Source of the DNA: Catalinimonas alkaloidigena
Lineage (GTDB): Bacteria > Bacteroidota > Bacteroidia > Cytophagales > Flexibacteraceae
Direction of reading: 5' to 3'
Assembly: GCF_900100765.1 (NCBI RefSeq)
Contig: NZ_FNFO01000004.1
Span: forward strand, 558,001 to 622,000
DNA: 64,000 bases
The position numbers and the translations under genes were made by a program. The notes beneath the pieces were generated by a model. It had not been told where the DNA came from. It searched no databases and saw only the letters and a program-made list of their open reading frames with translations. Position 1 is the stretch's first letter; each line of letters begins with the position of its first letter. Shown here one piece after another: positions 36,703 to 46,278 of the stretch.

Positions 36703-37998
36703 CTAATAATTGCGGATCACGCCCAGGTCGTAGGGAATGTTGCCGTAGCTGCCGTAGTTGCCGTTGACCACGCCCTGAATCAACAACTGGCATCGGTTCA
36801 GGTCCTCTACTTCCAGCCGCTCGTCCACTCCGGCGCGGATCACCTCCACGTGCGAGACCTGATCGGTCCAGTGGTCGGCCAGGTCCACCAGATCTTCCTT
36901 GTGCGCCCAGTTTTCTGCCAGCTTGGTCCAGGTGCCGCCCAGGTCCGAGGCCTCCCAGAGTTCCTGATGGCGGGCGATGTCTTCCACAATCATGTAAAAA
37001 TGCCCGTCGGCTTTGTTCTTGTACACATGAACGGCCTCAAACGTTTGCGTGGCGACCACTTCCGGCTCCGACCAGCCGTGCGGAAAATCGGCGACGGACG
37101 TGCTGCGGCGTTTGATGGTGAACGAGCCATCCTGGGCGGAATAAAAACAGTAGACCCGATTGCCGTCGGCGATACACCAGAAGTCGATTCCATCGTTGAA
37201 ACCCATGGGCTGCACGGGCGTCCAGCCGTCGGGATCGGTCAGGTCGGGGTTGGTCGAAAACGACGCCCCCACCCCACTCTGGAAGATCAAGTACCATCGT
37301 GATTTTTCCTTAAACCAGAAGACCTGCGGAGCGCAAAAGTAGCCGCCCGCCTGCAGCGACCCTAAAAAATGGTGCTCGGCGTCTTTGAGGGCGGTCAGGG
37401 TTGGTGCGGCGGCGTATCCTGTTCGCCAGCGCGTCGAATCGCGCCCCGTAAAAAAGAGGTGATATTTCCCCTCGTAATAAACAATGCTGGGGTCTTTGAC
37501 CGACACCTCATCGAACGCACCGGCCGGTCCGTTCAGAAAATTCCGGGCCTCTACCTTCCAGGAGGGTGCCAGGTTCACCTGAGGCGGACGCACCCTCTCC
37601 GTTCCGGCCGCCTGAGTGAGCACGACGGACGTATCGCGCAGGCGATTTTGCCCACCGTCCAGCGCTTGCAGGAAAAGCGTCTGTTGGTTGGGCACCGTAT
37701 CCGGGTTGGCGCTGTACTGGATGTCCACTTCGATGGTCACCTGTTCGCGTTCCGCCGAGCCGCCTGCCGCAGGCACAATCGCTTCCATAAAGGGCTGCCC
37801 TTCGGAAGCCGCCTGGGCGCGCAGGTGCCATTGGGTGTACGACGACGTGACGGTAACGCGCAGCGTTCCGCCTTCGGCGGGCAGCGACTCGCTCGCCAGC
37901 TGCATCCGGAGTGACGGAAGGCGGGCGGGTTCCTCGTGCGTGCAGGCGCTTAACAAGAGGGTAGCCAGCGACCCCGTCAAAAAAAGTGTGTGTATCAT
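36703..37998 (-). CDS. GH62 alpha-L-arabinofuranosidase lipoprotein with N-terminal BACON-like domain
   Basis: The 431-residue lipoprotein begins with a lipobox LLSAC. A BACON-like beta-sandwich (about 28-138; LPAEGGTLRVTVTSSYTQWHL, ends VVLTQAAG) comes before the five-bladed GH62 domain (about 150-430). Candidate catalytic residues are D169 (VKDPSIVYYEGKYHLFF), D272 (GIDFW) and E321 (TFEAVHVYKN). The C-terminal block (QLLIQGVVNGNYGSYG, IPYDLGVI) is also GH62-like. GH62 removes single arabinose side groups from arabinoxylan. GH43 is the nearest alternative, but the FEA and LIQG blocks favour GH62. It is placed between the two GH10 genes. Confidence 0.82.
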   Translation of the reverse strand: MIHTLFLTGSLATLLLSACTHEEPARLPSLRMQLASESLPAEGGTLRVTVTSSYTQWHLRAQAASEGQPFMEAIVPAAGGSAEREQVTIEVDIQYSANPDTVPNQQTLFLQALDGGQNRLRDTSVVLTQAAGTERVRPPQVNLAPSWKVEARNFLNGPAGAFDEVSVKDPSIVYYEGKYHLFFTGRDSTRWRTGYAAAPTLTALKDAEHHFLGSLQAGGYFCAPQVFWFKEKSRWYLIFQSGVGASFSTNPDLTDPDGWTPVQPMGFNDGIDFWCIADGNRVYCFYSAQDGSFTIKRRSTSVADFPHGWSEPEVVATQTFEAVHVYKNKADGHFYMIVEDIARHQELWEASDLGGTWTKLAENWAHKEDLVDLADHWTDQVSHVEVIRAGVDERLEVEDLNRCQLLIQGVVNGNYGSYGNIPYDLGVIRNY

Positions 37999-38153
37999 GC
38001 TGTCTAAAACGTGTGTCATGCGGTGCCGTGCAGAGAGCGGTTTTAGTTAAAAATTGAGGCGACCACGCAATGCACTTCGTGACGAGCGCCAGCCAGGTGT
38101 CGGGATCATCCACAATTTCCTCAAAAAATGCTTGACGCGGGCAGTGAGGAAAG

Positions 38154-38183
38154 AAGAGCGGCACCCGGTCCGGCACCGCTCTT
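38154..38183 (-). terminator. terminator-like stem-loop after the CBM-bearing GH10 gene
   Basis: On the minus strand twelve base pairs form (two of them G-U), with a six-base loop, followed by CTTTCCTC. The wobble pairs exist only in the minus-strand transcript, which shows its direction. It lies 34 bases past the GH10 stop and may end part of the transcripts that carry the core transport genes. Confidence 0.6.
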
Positions 38184-38216
38184 TCGCTCATCCTTACTAA
38201 ACTAAATCAACGTGTA

Positions 38217-40361
38217 TCAACGTCCTTTGAGTCCTTCGGCAAACCCCGCGTAAGCCGGTTTGCGCGTAAACTGCAGGTTCCAGAGTCCCTGTTTTTCGCC
38301 CGGCAGCCACGAAGCGTTCGCGGGGCTATCGGTGACGCCCCAGACCGTGATGCCGTAGCGCTGCGCCTCGGGGATGTACTGGTGGTACATGTCCACCACG
38401 TAGCGGTACATCTCCGCCTGACGTTGCAGAATGTCTTCGGTGGGCTCGGCCGTATTTACACGTACGTCCAGCTCCGACACCTTGATCAGCTTGCCGGTGG
38501 CGGCCAGCAACTCGAACATGGCGGCAATCTTTTCTTTATCGGAATCGATGCTGATGTGCATCTGCGTGCCGATGCCGTCCACGGTAGCCCCCTGGCTTTC
38601 CAGGTAAGCGACGTAGTCGATCAGGCCCTTGCACTTGTCCAGGTTGTATTCCAGGTTGTAGTCGTTGATGAAGAGAAGGTCGCCCTGGTTGCCATACTGC
38701 CGGGCCAGTTGGAAAGCGGTCACGGCGTAGTCTTTCCCCAGGTAATCTTGCCAGTAAAACTCATCCGAGGCCAGGGTTTTGCCTGCGCCGGTTTTTAGCT
38801 TGCTGGGCTGGCCATCGTCCATTGGTTCGTTCACCACGTCCCAGGCTTTCACGTGCGTTTTGCTGTTACTGACCATCCCGGAAATCCAGTTTTCCAGCGC
38901 TCCTGCCAGAATCTGCTCTTTTTCTTCCGGTGTTTTTTCGACGACGGTTTCGCCGGCACTGGAGCCACCGGAGGCTTTGCGCAGCACAAAGTTGTCGAGG
39001 TAGACGGTGCCGGCCATGCTGCCGTAGCTGATGATCAGCACCAGGCGGTCGTCGCGCGTCGTGGTGGTGGTCAGTTCCACCTTCGTCCATTCGTTGGCGA
39101 GGTAAACCGTCCCGAACGGATCGTTGCCGTCCTGCCACGAGGCGCTTTGCATCTCAGGCCGGATGTCGCCGTTTGGGTCGTCGTGTTTCGCGTAGAAACT
39201 CAGCACGTATTCTTCGTTGGGATCGAGGGTTTGCCCGAGGTTAAAGGCCGACTGCACTTCCCAGAAATTTACGGCCGACGGGTTGGTCACTTTGAGCGCG
39301 TAGCCGGTGTTGCCGTAGCCTTCGCCCTCCGCCGAAAGCTCGCGGGTCGACTCGTTGCCCCAGCCGCCCCAGCCGTCGATGTTGCCCGCCTCGAAGTCAC
39401 CGTTCGGAATCAGGTTTTCGACGGCCTGTTCTCCGTTGATGTCGTAGATGTAGAAGTTGTTCACGTCCACGTAGTAGGTCACGTCGGGCTGATAGCCCAG
39501 CACCAGTTTCGCCCGGAAGGAGGTGCCTTCCACGTCGCTGATCTGCAACTTCACCCGTTGCCACGAGGTCATGGTCTGGAACGTTTCGGTGGCCTCGCCG
39601 GTGTTCATCCAGTCGACCACCGGCATGTTTTCGGTAAGTCCCTCGAATACCACCCTGCCTTCGCCGGGGCGGTCTGATTTGATGTAGACGATCACCTCGT
39701 AGGTGCGGCCGGGTTCGGCGGCAATTTCGGGCGTGACGAGGTACAGGGCATCGGGCTGCGAAGCACCCGCTTCGGCCGTCAGCCGAATGGCCGGGGTGCC
39801 GCTGCCGGCCCCTTCGTTTTCGACGATGGTGACGCCCGTTGCGCTGGTTTGCCATCCCTCGAACGAGGCATCGTGCAGGCCGGACTGATCCAGTGCATTC
39901 GCGACGGACGGCGGGGTGATGATCAGCGGACTGATGAGCTTGTTGAGGTAAGCGGCGTTTTGGTTGGCGTGCCAGCAGAGGGTGTGTCCGTAGACCGAAA
40001 GGCCCGCGTTTTCGGTCATGGCGAACAGGTCGTTTACGGCATCCAGCGCCAGGCTTCCGTCTGCCTGCACCACCGCGCCGTGTTTCATGGCGTAGCCGAG
40101 CGTAATCTCTTCGAAGTTGCTGTTCACCAGCCGGTGCAATACGCCCTGGCTTCGGTAATCGCCGAGCGAAACACCCGCCCCCAGTTTGAAGTGCGCATTG
40201 GCGTCTACGTACGACTTCAGCGCGTCGTAGGCGTCGATTTCCTCTTGCATGGCCACACGGAGGGGTTTCTCGACCTTGAACTCCAGCAGTTCGTCTTCCG
40301 CGCAGGAGGCGGTGCCCAGTACAATCAATAACGATAGCCCTATTTTCGGTAGATAGTTCAT
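38217..40361 (-). CDS. GH10 endo-xylanase lipoprotein with two CBMs inserted in the catalytic domain (Xyn10C-like)
   Basis: The 714-residue surface lipoprotein has a lipobox TASC. The GH10 barrel is split: the first part (about 45-155, with YGHTLCWHANQN) is followed by two CBM4/9/22-like beta-sandwiches (about 160-310 and 315-470, starting DASFEGWQ and NGDFEAGNIDGW; each ends with a Y-V/L-D strand). The barrel resumes at about 485. Catalytic residues are E512 (DVVNEP) and E630 (VSELDV). This inserted-CBM design is known from Prevotella Xyn10C and Bacteroides outer-membrane xylanases, which start xylan breakdown at the cell surface. It lies directly after the surface glycan-binding gene, as in the xus cluster. 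Confidence 0.92.
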   Translation of the reverse strand: MNYLPKIGLSLLIVLGTASCAEDELLEFKVEKPLRVAMQEEIDAYDALKSYVDANAHFKLGAGVSLGDYRSQGVLHRLVNSNFEEITLGYAMKHGAVVQADGSLALDAVNDLFAMTENAGLSVYGHTLCWHANQNAAYLNKLISPLIITPPSVANALDQSGLHDASFEGWQTSATGVTIVENEGAGSGTPAIRLTAEAGASQPDALYLVTPEIAAEPGRTYEVIVYIKSDRPGEGRVVFEGLTENMPVVDWMNTGEATETFQTMTSWQRVKLQISDVEGTSFRAKLVLGYQPDVTYYVDVNNFYIYDINGEQAVENLIPNGDFEAGNIDGWGGWGNESTRELSAEGEGYGNTGYALKVTNPSAVNFWEVQSAFNLGQTLDPNEEYVLSFYAKHDDPNGDIRPEMQSASWQDGNDPFGTVYLANEWTKVELTTTTTRDDRLVLIISYGSMAGTVYLDNFVLRKASGGSSAGETVVEKTPEEKEQILAGALENWISGMVSNSKTHVKAWDVVNEPMDDGQPSKLKTGAGKTLASDEFYWQDYLGKDYAVTAFQLARQYGNQGDLLFINDYNLEYNLDKCKGLIDYVAYLESQGATVDGIGTQMHISIDSDKEKIAAMFELLAATGKLIKVSELDVRVNTAEPTEDILQRQAEMYRYVVDMYHQYIPEAQRYGITVWGVTDSPANASWLPGEKQGLWNLQFTRKPAYAGFAEGLKGR

Positions 40362-40387
40362 ATCAGCGTTTCGGATGTTGAGAAAAT

Positions 40388-41413
40388 TTACTCGGCGATG
40401 GGCGTGAACGTTTCGAACGCGACGCCCCGGTCACGCAGCACGAGTGTATCTGTCGCAGTAACGTAGAGCGCCCCGGCCTCGATCTCGTAGCTGAGGTAGA
40501 GGGCATCGCGGTCTTTTTCGCCCCAGCTGTTCTTTTCCCCTCGCTTCACGAAGGTGCCGCGGCCCGTCGCGGTGACGTTCTCTACTGCCGACGAAACGGT
40601 GCAGTTGCCGTCGCCTTCGAAGGTCAGCGTCAGGGTGCAATCGACGTTGTAGCCTTCCGCGTCTTTGAACACCAGCGGAAACGAGACTTCGTTTAGCCCC
40701 TGCGTGACCAAGGCGTTGACTTCGTCGTACTCCACGTAGGCTGCGTGCCGGACCACGGTGTTGGTCTCGCCGCCCTCACGCTCGATCAGGTCCTGACCGC
40801 GACGCAGGTAAAAGCCGTGCCAGGGGTTGACGTACTTCACGGCATACAGAATGTAGTCTTTGGGCTGCACACTCCAGTCGGCCGTCACGCCCCGGCGGGG
40901 TTCCGCCACCAGCGGCGTACCGGACAGAATGCTATCGGCGTTGGTCACGTCCGACATCCGCAGCGGAATGACGTACGTGTTTTTGAGTGCAAGCGGGTCG
41001 GCAAAGAACGCATCCGTCAACTGCACTTCCACCCCGCCGGTCATTTCGCCTTTGGGAATGACGATCTGGTCGGAAAGCAGTTCGAAGTGGGTGGCGGGCA
41101 TGGCCCGGATGGCGCTGCCGTCTTCCTTGAACTGCAAGCCCGCCACCAGCGAATTGTCCAGGTCGATGTCGATGACCACGTCGTTTTTGTTGTCGTAGAC
41201 GCCACCGGTCGTGGCCATAATTTTGCACTTGTGCTCGTTGTCCAGCGACGTATCGAAAATGTCTTCCCCCAGTGTGATGGTCCGCACGGGCGACTGGTAG
41301 GCGAAGTAGGTCGCCTGGTAGGCGTAATCGGGGAAAACCCACTCCTGATTCTGGCAGGCCGCCAGGGCCGCCAACAGGCTCAACGAAGCGAAAAGGGTTA
41401 TTTTTTTAGGCAT
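40388..41413 (-). CDS. DUF1735-type surface glycan-binding lipoprotein (XusE-like)
   Basis: The 341-residue lipoprotein has a lipobox LAAC (ALAACQNQEW). A DUF1735-like beta-sandwich follows (about 40-165; TITLGEDIFDTSLDNEH, DVVIDIDLDNSLV), then a second beta domain to the C terminus (TDTLVLRDRGVAFETFTPIAE). Proteins of this kind occupy the position after SusC/SusD and help bind the polysaccharide at the cell surface. By position it corresponds to xusE of the Prevotella xylan cluster. It is shorter than many surface glycan-binding proteins and has no catalytic motif. The ligand is inferred as xylan from the neighbouring genes. Confidence 0.8.
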   Translation of the reverse strand: MPKKITLFASLSLLAALAACQNQEWVFPDYAYQATYFAYQSPVRTITLGEDIFDTSLDNEHKCKIMATTGGVYDNKNDVVIDIDLDNSLVAGLQFKEDGSAIRAMPATHFELLSDQIVIPKGEMTGGVEVQLTDAFFADPLALKNTYVIPLRMSDVTNADSILSGTPLVAEPRRGVTADWSVQPKDYILYAVKYVNPWHGFYLRRGQDLIEREGGETNTVVRHAAYVEYDEVNALVTQGLNEVSFPLVFKDAEGYNVDCTLTLTFEGDGNCTVSSAVENVTATGRGTFVKRGEKNSWGEKDRDALYLSYEIEAGALYVTATDTLVLRDRGVAFETFTPIAE

Positions 41414-41461
41414 TATTCCTACAAGTTTTGAGTAAGGGATAAGAGAGTGTGGCGGTGCCGA

Positions 41462-43198
41462 CTACCAGCCCTGGTTCTGCACCAGGGCGTCGAACTTCAG
41501 GATCTCGCTGTACGGAATGGGACCGTACTGCATGTAGTCCTGGAAGAACCGGTTCTCGACCGCGATGGTCGCATGGTTTCCACCTTCGATCCGTACGCCC
41601 TGGGCCGGTTCGGTCAGGTCGGCGTTCCACCGGCGCAGGTCCCAGAACCGGAAGCCTTCGAAGCACAACTCCAGCCGCCGCTCGTTGCGGATCAGGGTGC
41701 GCATGGCCGTCGGGTCGGCTTTGATCGATTCGAGGTAGGTATCCGGCTGGGCGATGCCGGCCCGCTGCCGCAGGGCGGCCACCACGTCGTAGGCAGAAAA
41801 TCCGTACGCTCCCATGCCCATCGGTCCCCAGGCTTCGTTGGCGGCTTCGGCGTAGGCGAGGAACAGCTCTGTGTAGCGGATGCGCGCCTTGTAGTGCCGC
41901 TGCGTGTTGGTTGTCACGGGGTTCAGGTTCACGTCCTGCCGCAGCAGTTTCCGCAGGTAGTAGCCGGTGCGGGTCGAGGTTTCCACCCGGTTGAGGGCGT
42001 CGTTGGTAGTGCCGTCGGCCGCGGTGACGATGGTCGTGTTGCTCGGCCCGGCCGTGCTGCCGTTCACCAGAATGTAGCGTTGCAGGCGCGGGTCGCGGTT
42101 GGCGTACGGCTGGGTCGGATCGTACCCGCTGGCCGGGTCAGCAATCGGGTATCCGTTGGCCATCGGAAACGCGTCCACCAAGTTTTGGGTGGGATTCAGG
42201 CGACCGCTGCCGTACAGCGTAGGCGGAAAGTGCTGCTGCTCCAGGTCGTTGCTCTCGCCCACGTCGCTGCGCCAGAGAATTTCGGGCGGATTTGTGCCGG
42301 ACGCCAGGTCGTTGATTTCCCCGGCGTTGGCGTACCAGGTCGCCCCGTTGGGGTCCATTCCCCCAACGCCTCCGATCAGGTTCAATACCTCTCCGGCATG
42401 GTGGGCGGCATCTTCCCAGGTCGTCGAGGTCCCGTTGCTGTACGCCGGGCTGGCCGCCAGCAGGGCTGCCTGGGCCCGGATGGCTTTGGCGATGCGGCCG
42501 GTCATGCGCAGGCGGGCGTAGTGCCCGAACACCCGGTTGTAGTCGTCCAGGTTGGTGTATCCGTCGGGCAGTTCGGCAGCGTCTTCAAAGTCGAGTGGTA
42601 GGAGCTGCTCCGCCTGGGCCACGTCGCTGTAGAGCTGCTGCATACAGGCCTCGAACGTGGCGCGTTCCTTGTTGAAATCGGAGTCGGTTTGTTCCGGCTC
42701 CAGCAGGATTGGCACCCCCAGCAGTTCGCCGTTCGGCCCCCAGCCGCCGTGTGCCTGCAACAGGTAGTACATGTACAGCGCGCGGAGCCCGTACGCTTCC
42801 CCCTTCAGCCGATCCCGGAACATGGCGCTCACCGCTTCGTCGGTGGCCCAGGTCACCTTGTCGGCTTCGGCCAGGAAAATGTTCATGTACTGAATGGCCG
42901 CTTTGGCGTTGGTCCACTGGCTCAGCGGGTTGTTGTTGGCAGTCCACTGCCCGGTCGCAATTTCCCGGTAGTCGTTGCTGTTGTCGTTGCTGACCGCGTC
43001 GTCGGTCGCCACGTCGTTGAACGACCAGCCGTTGGTAGGAATCCGGGTGTAGCCGTTCAGAAGAATGCCCTGCGCGTATTCGGCCTCTCCGTACATATCC
43101 TCCAGACCGCGGTTGTTTTCGATGGCCGGCGTAAAGAGATCGTCGCAACTGCTAAGGACGAAAAAGGCCGCCAGCGCGAGTAATAACGTTTTATTCAT
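41462..43198 (-). CDS. SusD/RagB family xylan-binding lipoprotein (XusD-like)
   Basis: The 578-residue lipoprotein has a lipobox VLSSC followed by DDLFTPAIENNRG. The SusD scaffold is complete, with YMYYLLQAHGGWGPNGELLGVPI as the conserved helix-loop after the TPR units, and the C-terminal ending ILKFDALVQNQGW. It is the second SusD of the locus, 24 bases after its SusC partner, and corresponds by position to xusD. It would bind xylan or xylo-oligosaccharides and close the lid of the transporter. Confidence 0.93.
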   Translation of the reverse strand: MNKTLLLALAAFFVLSSCDDLFTPAIENNRGLEDMYGEAEYAQGILLNGYTRIPTNGWSFNDVATDDAVSNDNSNDYREIATGQWTANNNPLSQWTNAKAAIQYMNIFLAEADKVTWATDEAVSAMFRDRLKGEAYGLRALYMYYLLQAHGGWGPNGELLGVPILLEPEQTDSDFNKERATFEACMQQLYSDVAQAEQLLPLDFEDAAELPDGYTNLDDYNRVFGHYARLRMTGRIAKAIRAQAALLAASPAYSNGTSTTWEDAAHHAGEVLNLIGGVGGMDPNGATWYANAGEINDLASGTNPPEILWRSDVGESNDLEQQHFPPTLYGSGRLNPTQNLVDAFPMANGYPIADPASGYDPTQPYANRDPRLQRYILVNGSTAGPSNTTIVTAADGTTNDALNRVETSTRTGYYLRKLLRQDVNLNPVTTNTQRHYKARIRYTELFLAYAEAANEAWGPMGMGAYGFSAYDVVAALRQRAGIAQPDTYLESIKADPTAMRTLIRNERRLELCFEGFRFWDLRRWNADLTEPAQGVRIEGGNHATIAVENRFFQDYMQYGPIPYSEILKFDALVQNQGW

Positions 43199-43222
43199 CT
43201 CGATGGGTGGTTTGAAGTCAGG

Positions 43223-46200
43223 TTAGAAGAGGGCTTTCACGCCCAGGTTGTAGAAGCGGGTCTGCGGGGCGCTGCCCACGTTCAGCTCCAGCATCTCGCG
43301 TTCCGGCGCCAGGGTCAGCAGGTTGGCGCCGCTCACGTACACGCCCAGTTCGCGGAGAAATTTGTTGCCGAGCACTCCCGCCGGAAGCTGGTAGGAAAGC
43401 TGCACCTTGGCCAGGTCGAACCGGTTGGTGCTGTAGAGCCAGAAGTCGGACGCACGGAAGTTGTTGTTGCTGTTCAGCGTGGTCAGCCGCGGGTAGGTCG
43501 CGGTGGCCGCGGTGGCTTCCGTCCAGCGGTCGCGCACCACCACCGAGTATTTGTCTTCGCCGTCTACCCAGAAGTAGGCGTTGTCTTTCATGGCCTGCGC
43601 ACCGAACCGGCCCACGCCCAGCGCAAACAGGGTGAAGTTTTTCCACTTGGCGGTCAGGTGCACGCCGGTGGTCAGCGGTGCGCCGAACCAGCCACCCCGA
43701 CCCAGGTACACTTCGTCTTGGGTGTCGATCACGCCGTCGCCGTTCTGGTCTTTGTATTTGAGGTCGCCCGGTTTGACTTCGCCGAACGCCTGGGGCGTGG
43801 CATTCAGGATGTCTTCTTCATCCCGGAAAAAGCCTTCGCTTTCCAGCCCCCAGATGGCATCCAGCGGCTTACCCGCACGATTCTGGTAGGCATTTTCGTA
43901 CATTTCGGCGCGCTTGGTGGCCTTGGTCTCAAAGTACATGCCCGAGAGCCCCAACGTCCAGTCCACCTGCCCGAGGCGCCGGTTCAGGTTCACGTTGAAG
44001 TCGAACCCGATCCGCTGGTCGTCGTCGTAGTTGACGTACGGGATGAACGAAGAATTGGGCCAGCCCGTCGCGAAGTAGCTGGGATACAGCACCGAGGCCT
44101 GCACCACATTGCCTTTCAGCTTGTTGGCAAACACCGATCCGTTCAGGGTCAGCGCGCGGTTGAACAAGGACGCTTCCAGCCCCAGGTTAAGTTCTTCGCG
44201 CCGCGCAAACGTCAGGTCCGGGTTTTCGCCCCGCCGCGAGTCGGTCGAGCGGTTCAGCGCCCCGTCGCGCCAGCTGTACCAGGAGCCGTCGGTCTGTGTG
44301 TAGATGCTCTGGTAGAGGTAGTAGTCGTCGATGTCGAGGTCGGTATGCAGCACCCCGGCCGACGCGTACAACTTCAGGTGGTCGAGTGCCGCCACCGACT
44401 TCAGGAAACCTTCTTCGCTCACGAGCCAGCCCAGCGAAACCGAGGGCGAAGGCGCCATCCGGTTCCCTTTCGGCAGTTTGGCCGAATGCACCAGCGCCCC
44501 GTTGAAATCGACGAAGTACTTGTTGCGGAAATCGTAGCCCAGGTGGAGCCCCAGGTTGGCGTTGCTGGTTTTGTGGTACATCGCCGACCGGGCCTGCTGG
44601 AAGCCCGCGGCAATGAGCATGGCCGACAGGTGGTGGTCATCGCGCACGGTCGTCTGGTAGTTGAACTGCCCCGAAAAAGCCACCGTTTGCCCGTACCAGC
44701 TGCCGCTGATGTTCTGCACGCCCGACTTGGAATCCTGCCCGTACTTGGTCAAACTACTGATCTGGTCGAACCCGGCGTAGGTATTCCAGGTGGGCTGGTA
44801 GACCGCGTAGTTGTTATTGTACGATTGATTGTAGGACGTCTGGTAGTCGACGCCGAAACGCGACTGGAACGTCAGCCCTTTGAGGAGGTTGCGGAGGTTG
44901 GCGCTGATGCCCGTGTTGAACTGAAACTGACGGCTGGTGAACTTGTTGTACCCTCCGGCGTAGGTCGCCGCAAACGGGTTGGTCTGGTCCAGTTGCGTAC
45001 CGCCCAGCAGGTACTGCCCGTCGATCAGGTGGTTGCTGTTGCTGATCAGTTGTTGCGACGCCTCGTCGCTCTCTTCCACCATACTGATGGGAATCAGGGG
45101 CGCAAACCGGTACGGACGCAGGGTGGCGGCGCTGTTCCAGTAGTCGGTGTTGACGCCGCGCCCGTTGTAGTAGATGGCGGCCGCCCCGATCTCGCACGAG
45201 ATGTAGTCGTTCAGGTCGATGTCGACGTTCCCCCGGATGTTGAAACGCTGGGCGTAGTTGTTGCGCGCTTCACCGAAATTCATCAGCGAGCCTTCCGTCC
45301 AGAACCCCACGTTGGTGTAATAGCGGGCCATGGCGTTGCCTCCCGAAATTTCCATCGTGGCGTCGCTCCGGTTGTAGGTCTTCTTCAGGTACTCGGGCGA
45401 GTAATAGTTGACGTTAGGATACCGGTACGGATTGAGGCCAGCGGCATAGTTGTAGATGGTTTCGTCACTGTAGAGCGGCTCCAGCCCGTCGTTGCGGCGC
45501 GCCTCGTTGTAAAGCGTCATGTACTCGGCCGATCCCAGGTACTTCGGGTACTGCTTCGGCACGTACTGGCCGGTGTTGGCCCGCACCCGGATCTGCTGCC
45601 GGTCGTGGATTCTGCCTTTTTTGGTCGTGATGGCGATCACCCCTTTGGCACCCCGGCTGCCGTAGAGGGCCACCGCCGCTACGCCCTTCAGGAACGTGAT
45701 CTGCTCGATTTCGGTCGGCATGATGCTGCCGATTTCGCGCGGCACGCCGTCGATCAGCACCAGGTTGTCGGTCATGCCCCACAGGTTGCCGTTGAAGCCA
45801 CCTGCGTACGCTTCCAGTCCGTCGAGCGGATAGGTGATGTAGTTTTCGTCGAGGATGTCGGGCAGATTCACGACCGAGACCGCGCCGGGCAGGTGGTCGC
45901 TGTCGACCTGCCGGTAGGCCACCTGCACCAGGGCGTCGGCGGCGGTCAGGTCCACGGTCAGGTCCTCTGCCGTTGCGTCTACCTCCCGGGGCTGAAAGCC
46001 CGGCGCGCTGATGGTCAGCCGGGCACTCGGCGAAGTTTCCAGCGAAAAAGCGCCGGTCGCGTCGGTGACGGCTTCGGCGGCGTCCTGGTCACTGCGCACG
46101 ACGGCTCCTTCGACCGGCGCTCCGTCCGGGCTGCGTACCAGCCCGCTGATCGTCGTTTTTGGGGTCGTTTGCGCCCACAGTGCCTGCGGTAACAGGGCGA

Positions 46201-46243
46201 ACAGTGCAGCGACCACCAAGCTTATCGATACATAGTTTTTCAT
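43223..46243 (-). CDS. SusC/RagA family transporter without STN domain (XusC-like)
   Basis: The 1006-residue outer-membrane transporter has a signal peptide ending LWAQ and a carboxypeptidase-like domain (about 30-105; ISGLVRSPDGAPVEGAVV). The plug is divergent: the usual EVVVVGYG block is not seen, while NLVLIDGVPREIGSIMP and GVAAVALYGSRGAKGVIAITTKKG remain. The barrel ends RFYNLGVKALF. No STN domain is present, so it does not signal through a FecR; this fits control by the HTCS. The ATG at 46243 is chosen over 46285, since it begins the signal peptide directly. It is the second SusC of the tandem pairs. Confidence 0.92.
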   Translation of the reverse strand: MKNYVSISLVVAALFALLPQALWAQTTPKTTISGLVRSPDGAPVEGAVVRSDQDAAEAVTDATGAFSLETSPSARLTISAPGFQPREVDATAEDLTVDLTAADALVQVAYRQVDSDHLPGAVSVVNLPDILDENYITYPLDGLEAYAGGFNGNLWGMTDNLVLIDGVPREIGSIMPTEIEQITFLKGVAAVALYGSRGAKGVIAITTKKGRIHDRQQIRVRANTGQYVPKQYPKYLGSAEYMTLYNEARRNDGLEPLYSDETIYNYAAGLNPYRYPNVNYYSPEYLKKTYNRSDATMEISGGNAMARYYTNVGFWTEGSLMNFGEARNNYAQRFNIRGNVDIDLNDYISCEIGAAAIYYNGRGVNTDYWNSAATLRPYRFAPLIPISMVEESDEASQQLISNSNHLIDGQYLLGGTQLDQTNPFAATYAGGYNKFTSRQFQFNTGISANLRNLLKGLTFQSRFGVDYQTSYNQSYNNNYAVYQPTWNTYAGFDQISSLTKYGQDSKSGVQNISGSWYGQTVAFSGQFNYQTTVRDDHHLSAMLIAAGFQQARSAMYHKTSNANLGLHLGYDFRNKYFVDFNGALVHSAKLPKGNRMAPSPSVSLGWLVSEEGFLKSVAALDHLKLYASAGVLHTDLDIDDYYLYQSIYTQTDGSWYSWRDGALNRSTDSRRGENPDLTFARREELNLGLEASLFNRALTLNGSVFANKLKGNVVQASVLYPSYFATGWPNSSFIPYVNYDDDQRIGFDFNVNLNRRLGQVDWTLGLSGMYFETKATKRAEMYENAYQNRAGKPLDAIWGLESEGFFRDEEDILNATPQAFGEVKPGDLKYKDQNGDGVIDTQDEVYLGRGGWFGAPLTTGVHLTAKWKNFTLFALGVGRFGAQAMKDNAYFWVDGEDKYSVVVRDRWTEATAATATYPRLTTLNSNNNFRASDFWLYSTNRFDLAKVQLSYQLPAGVLGNKFLRELGVYVSGANLLTLAPEREMLELNVGSAPQTRFYNLGVKALF

Positions 46244-46278
46244 GATTGCTCTCGTCAGTGGATCGGGTTCCGCGGAGG

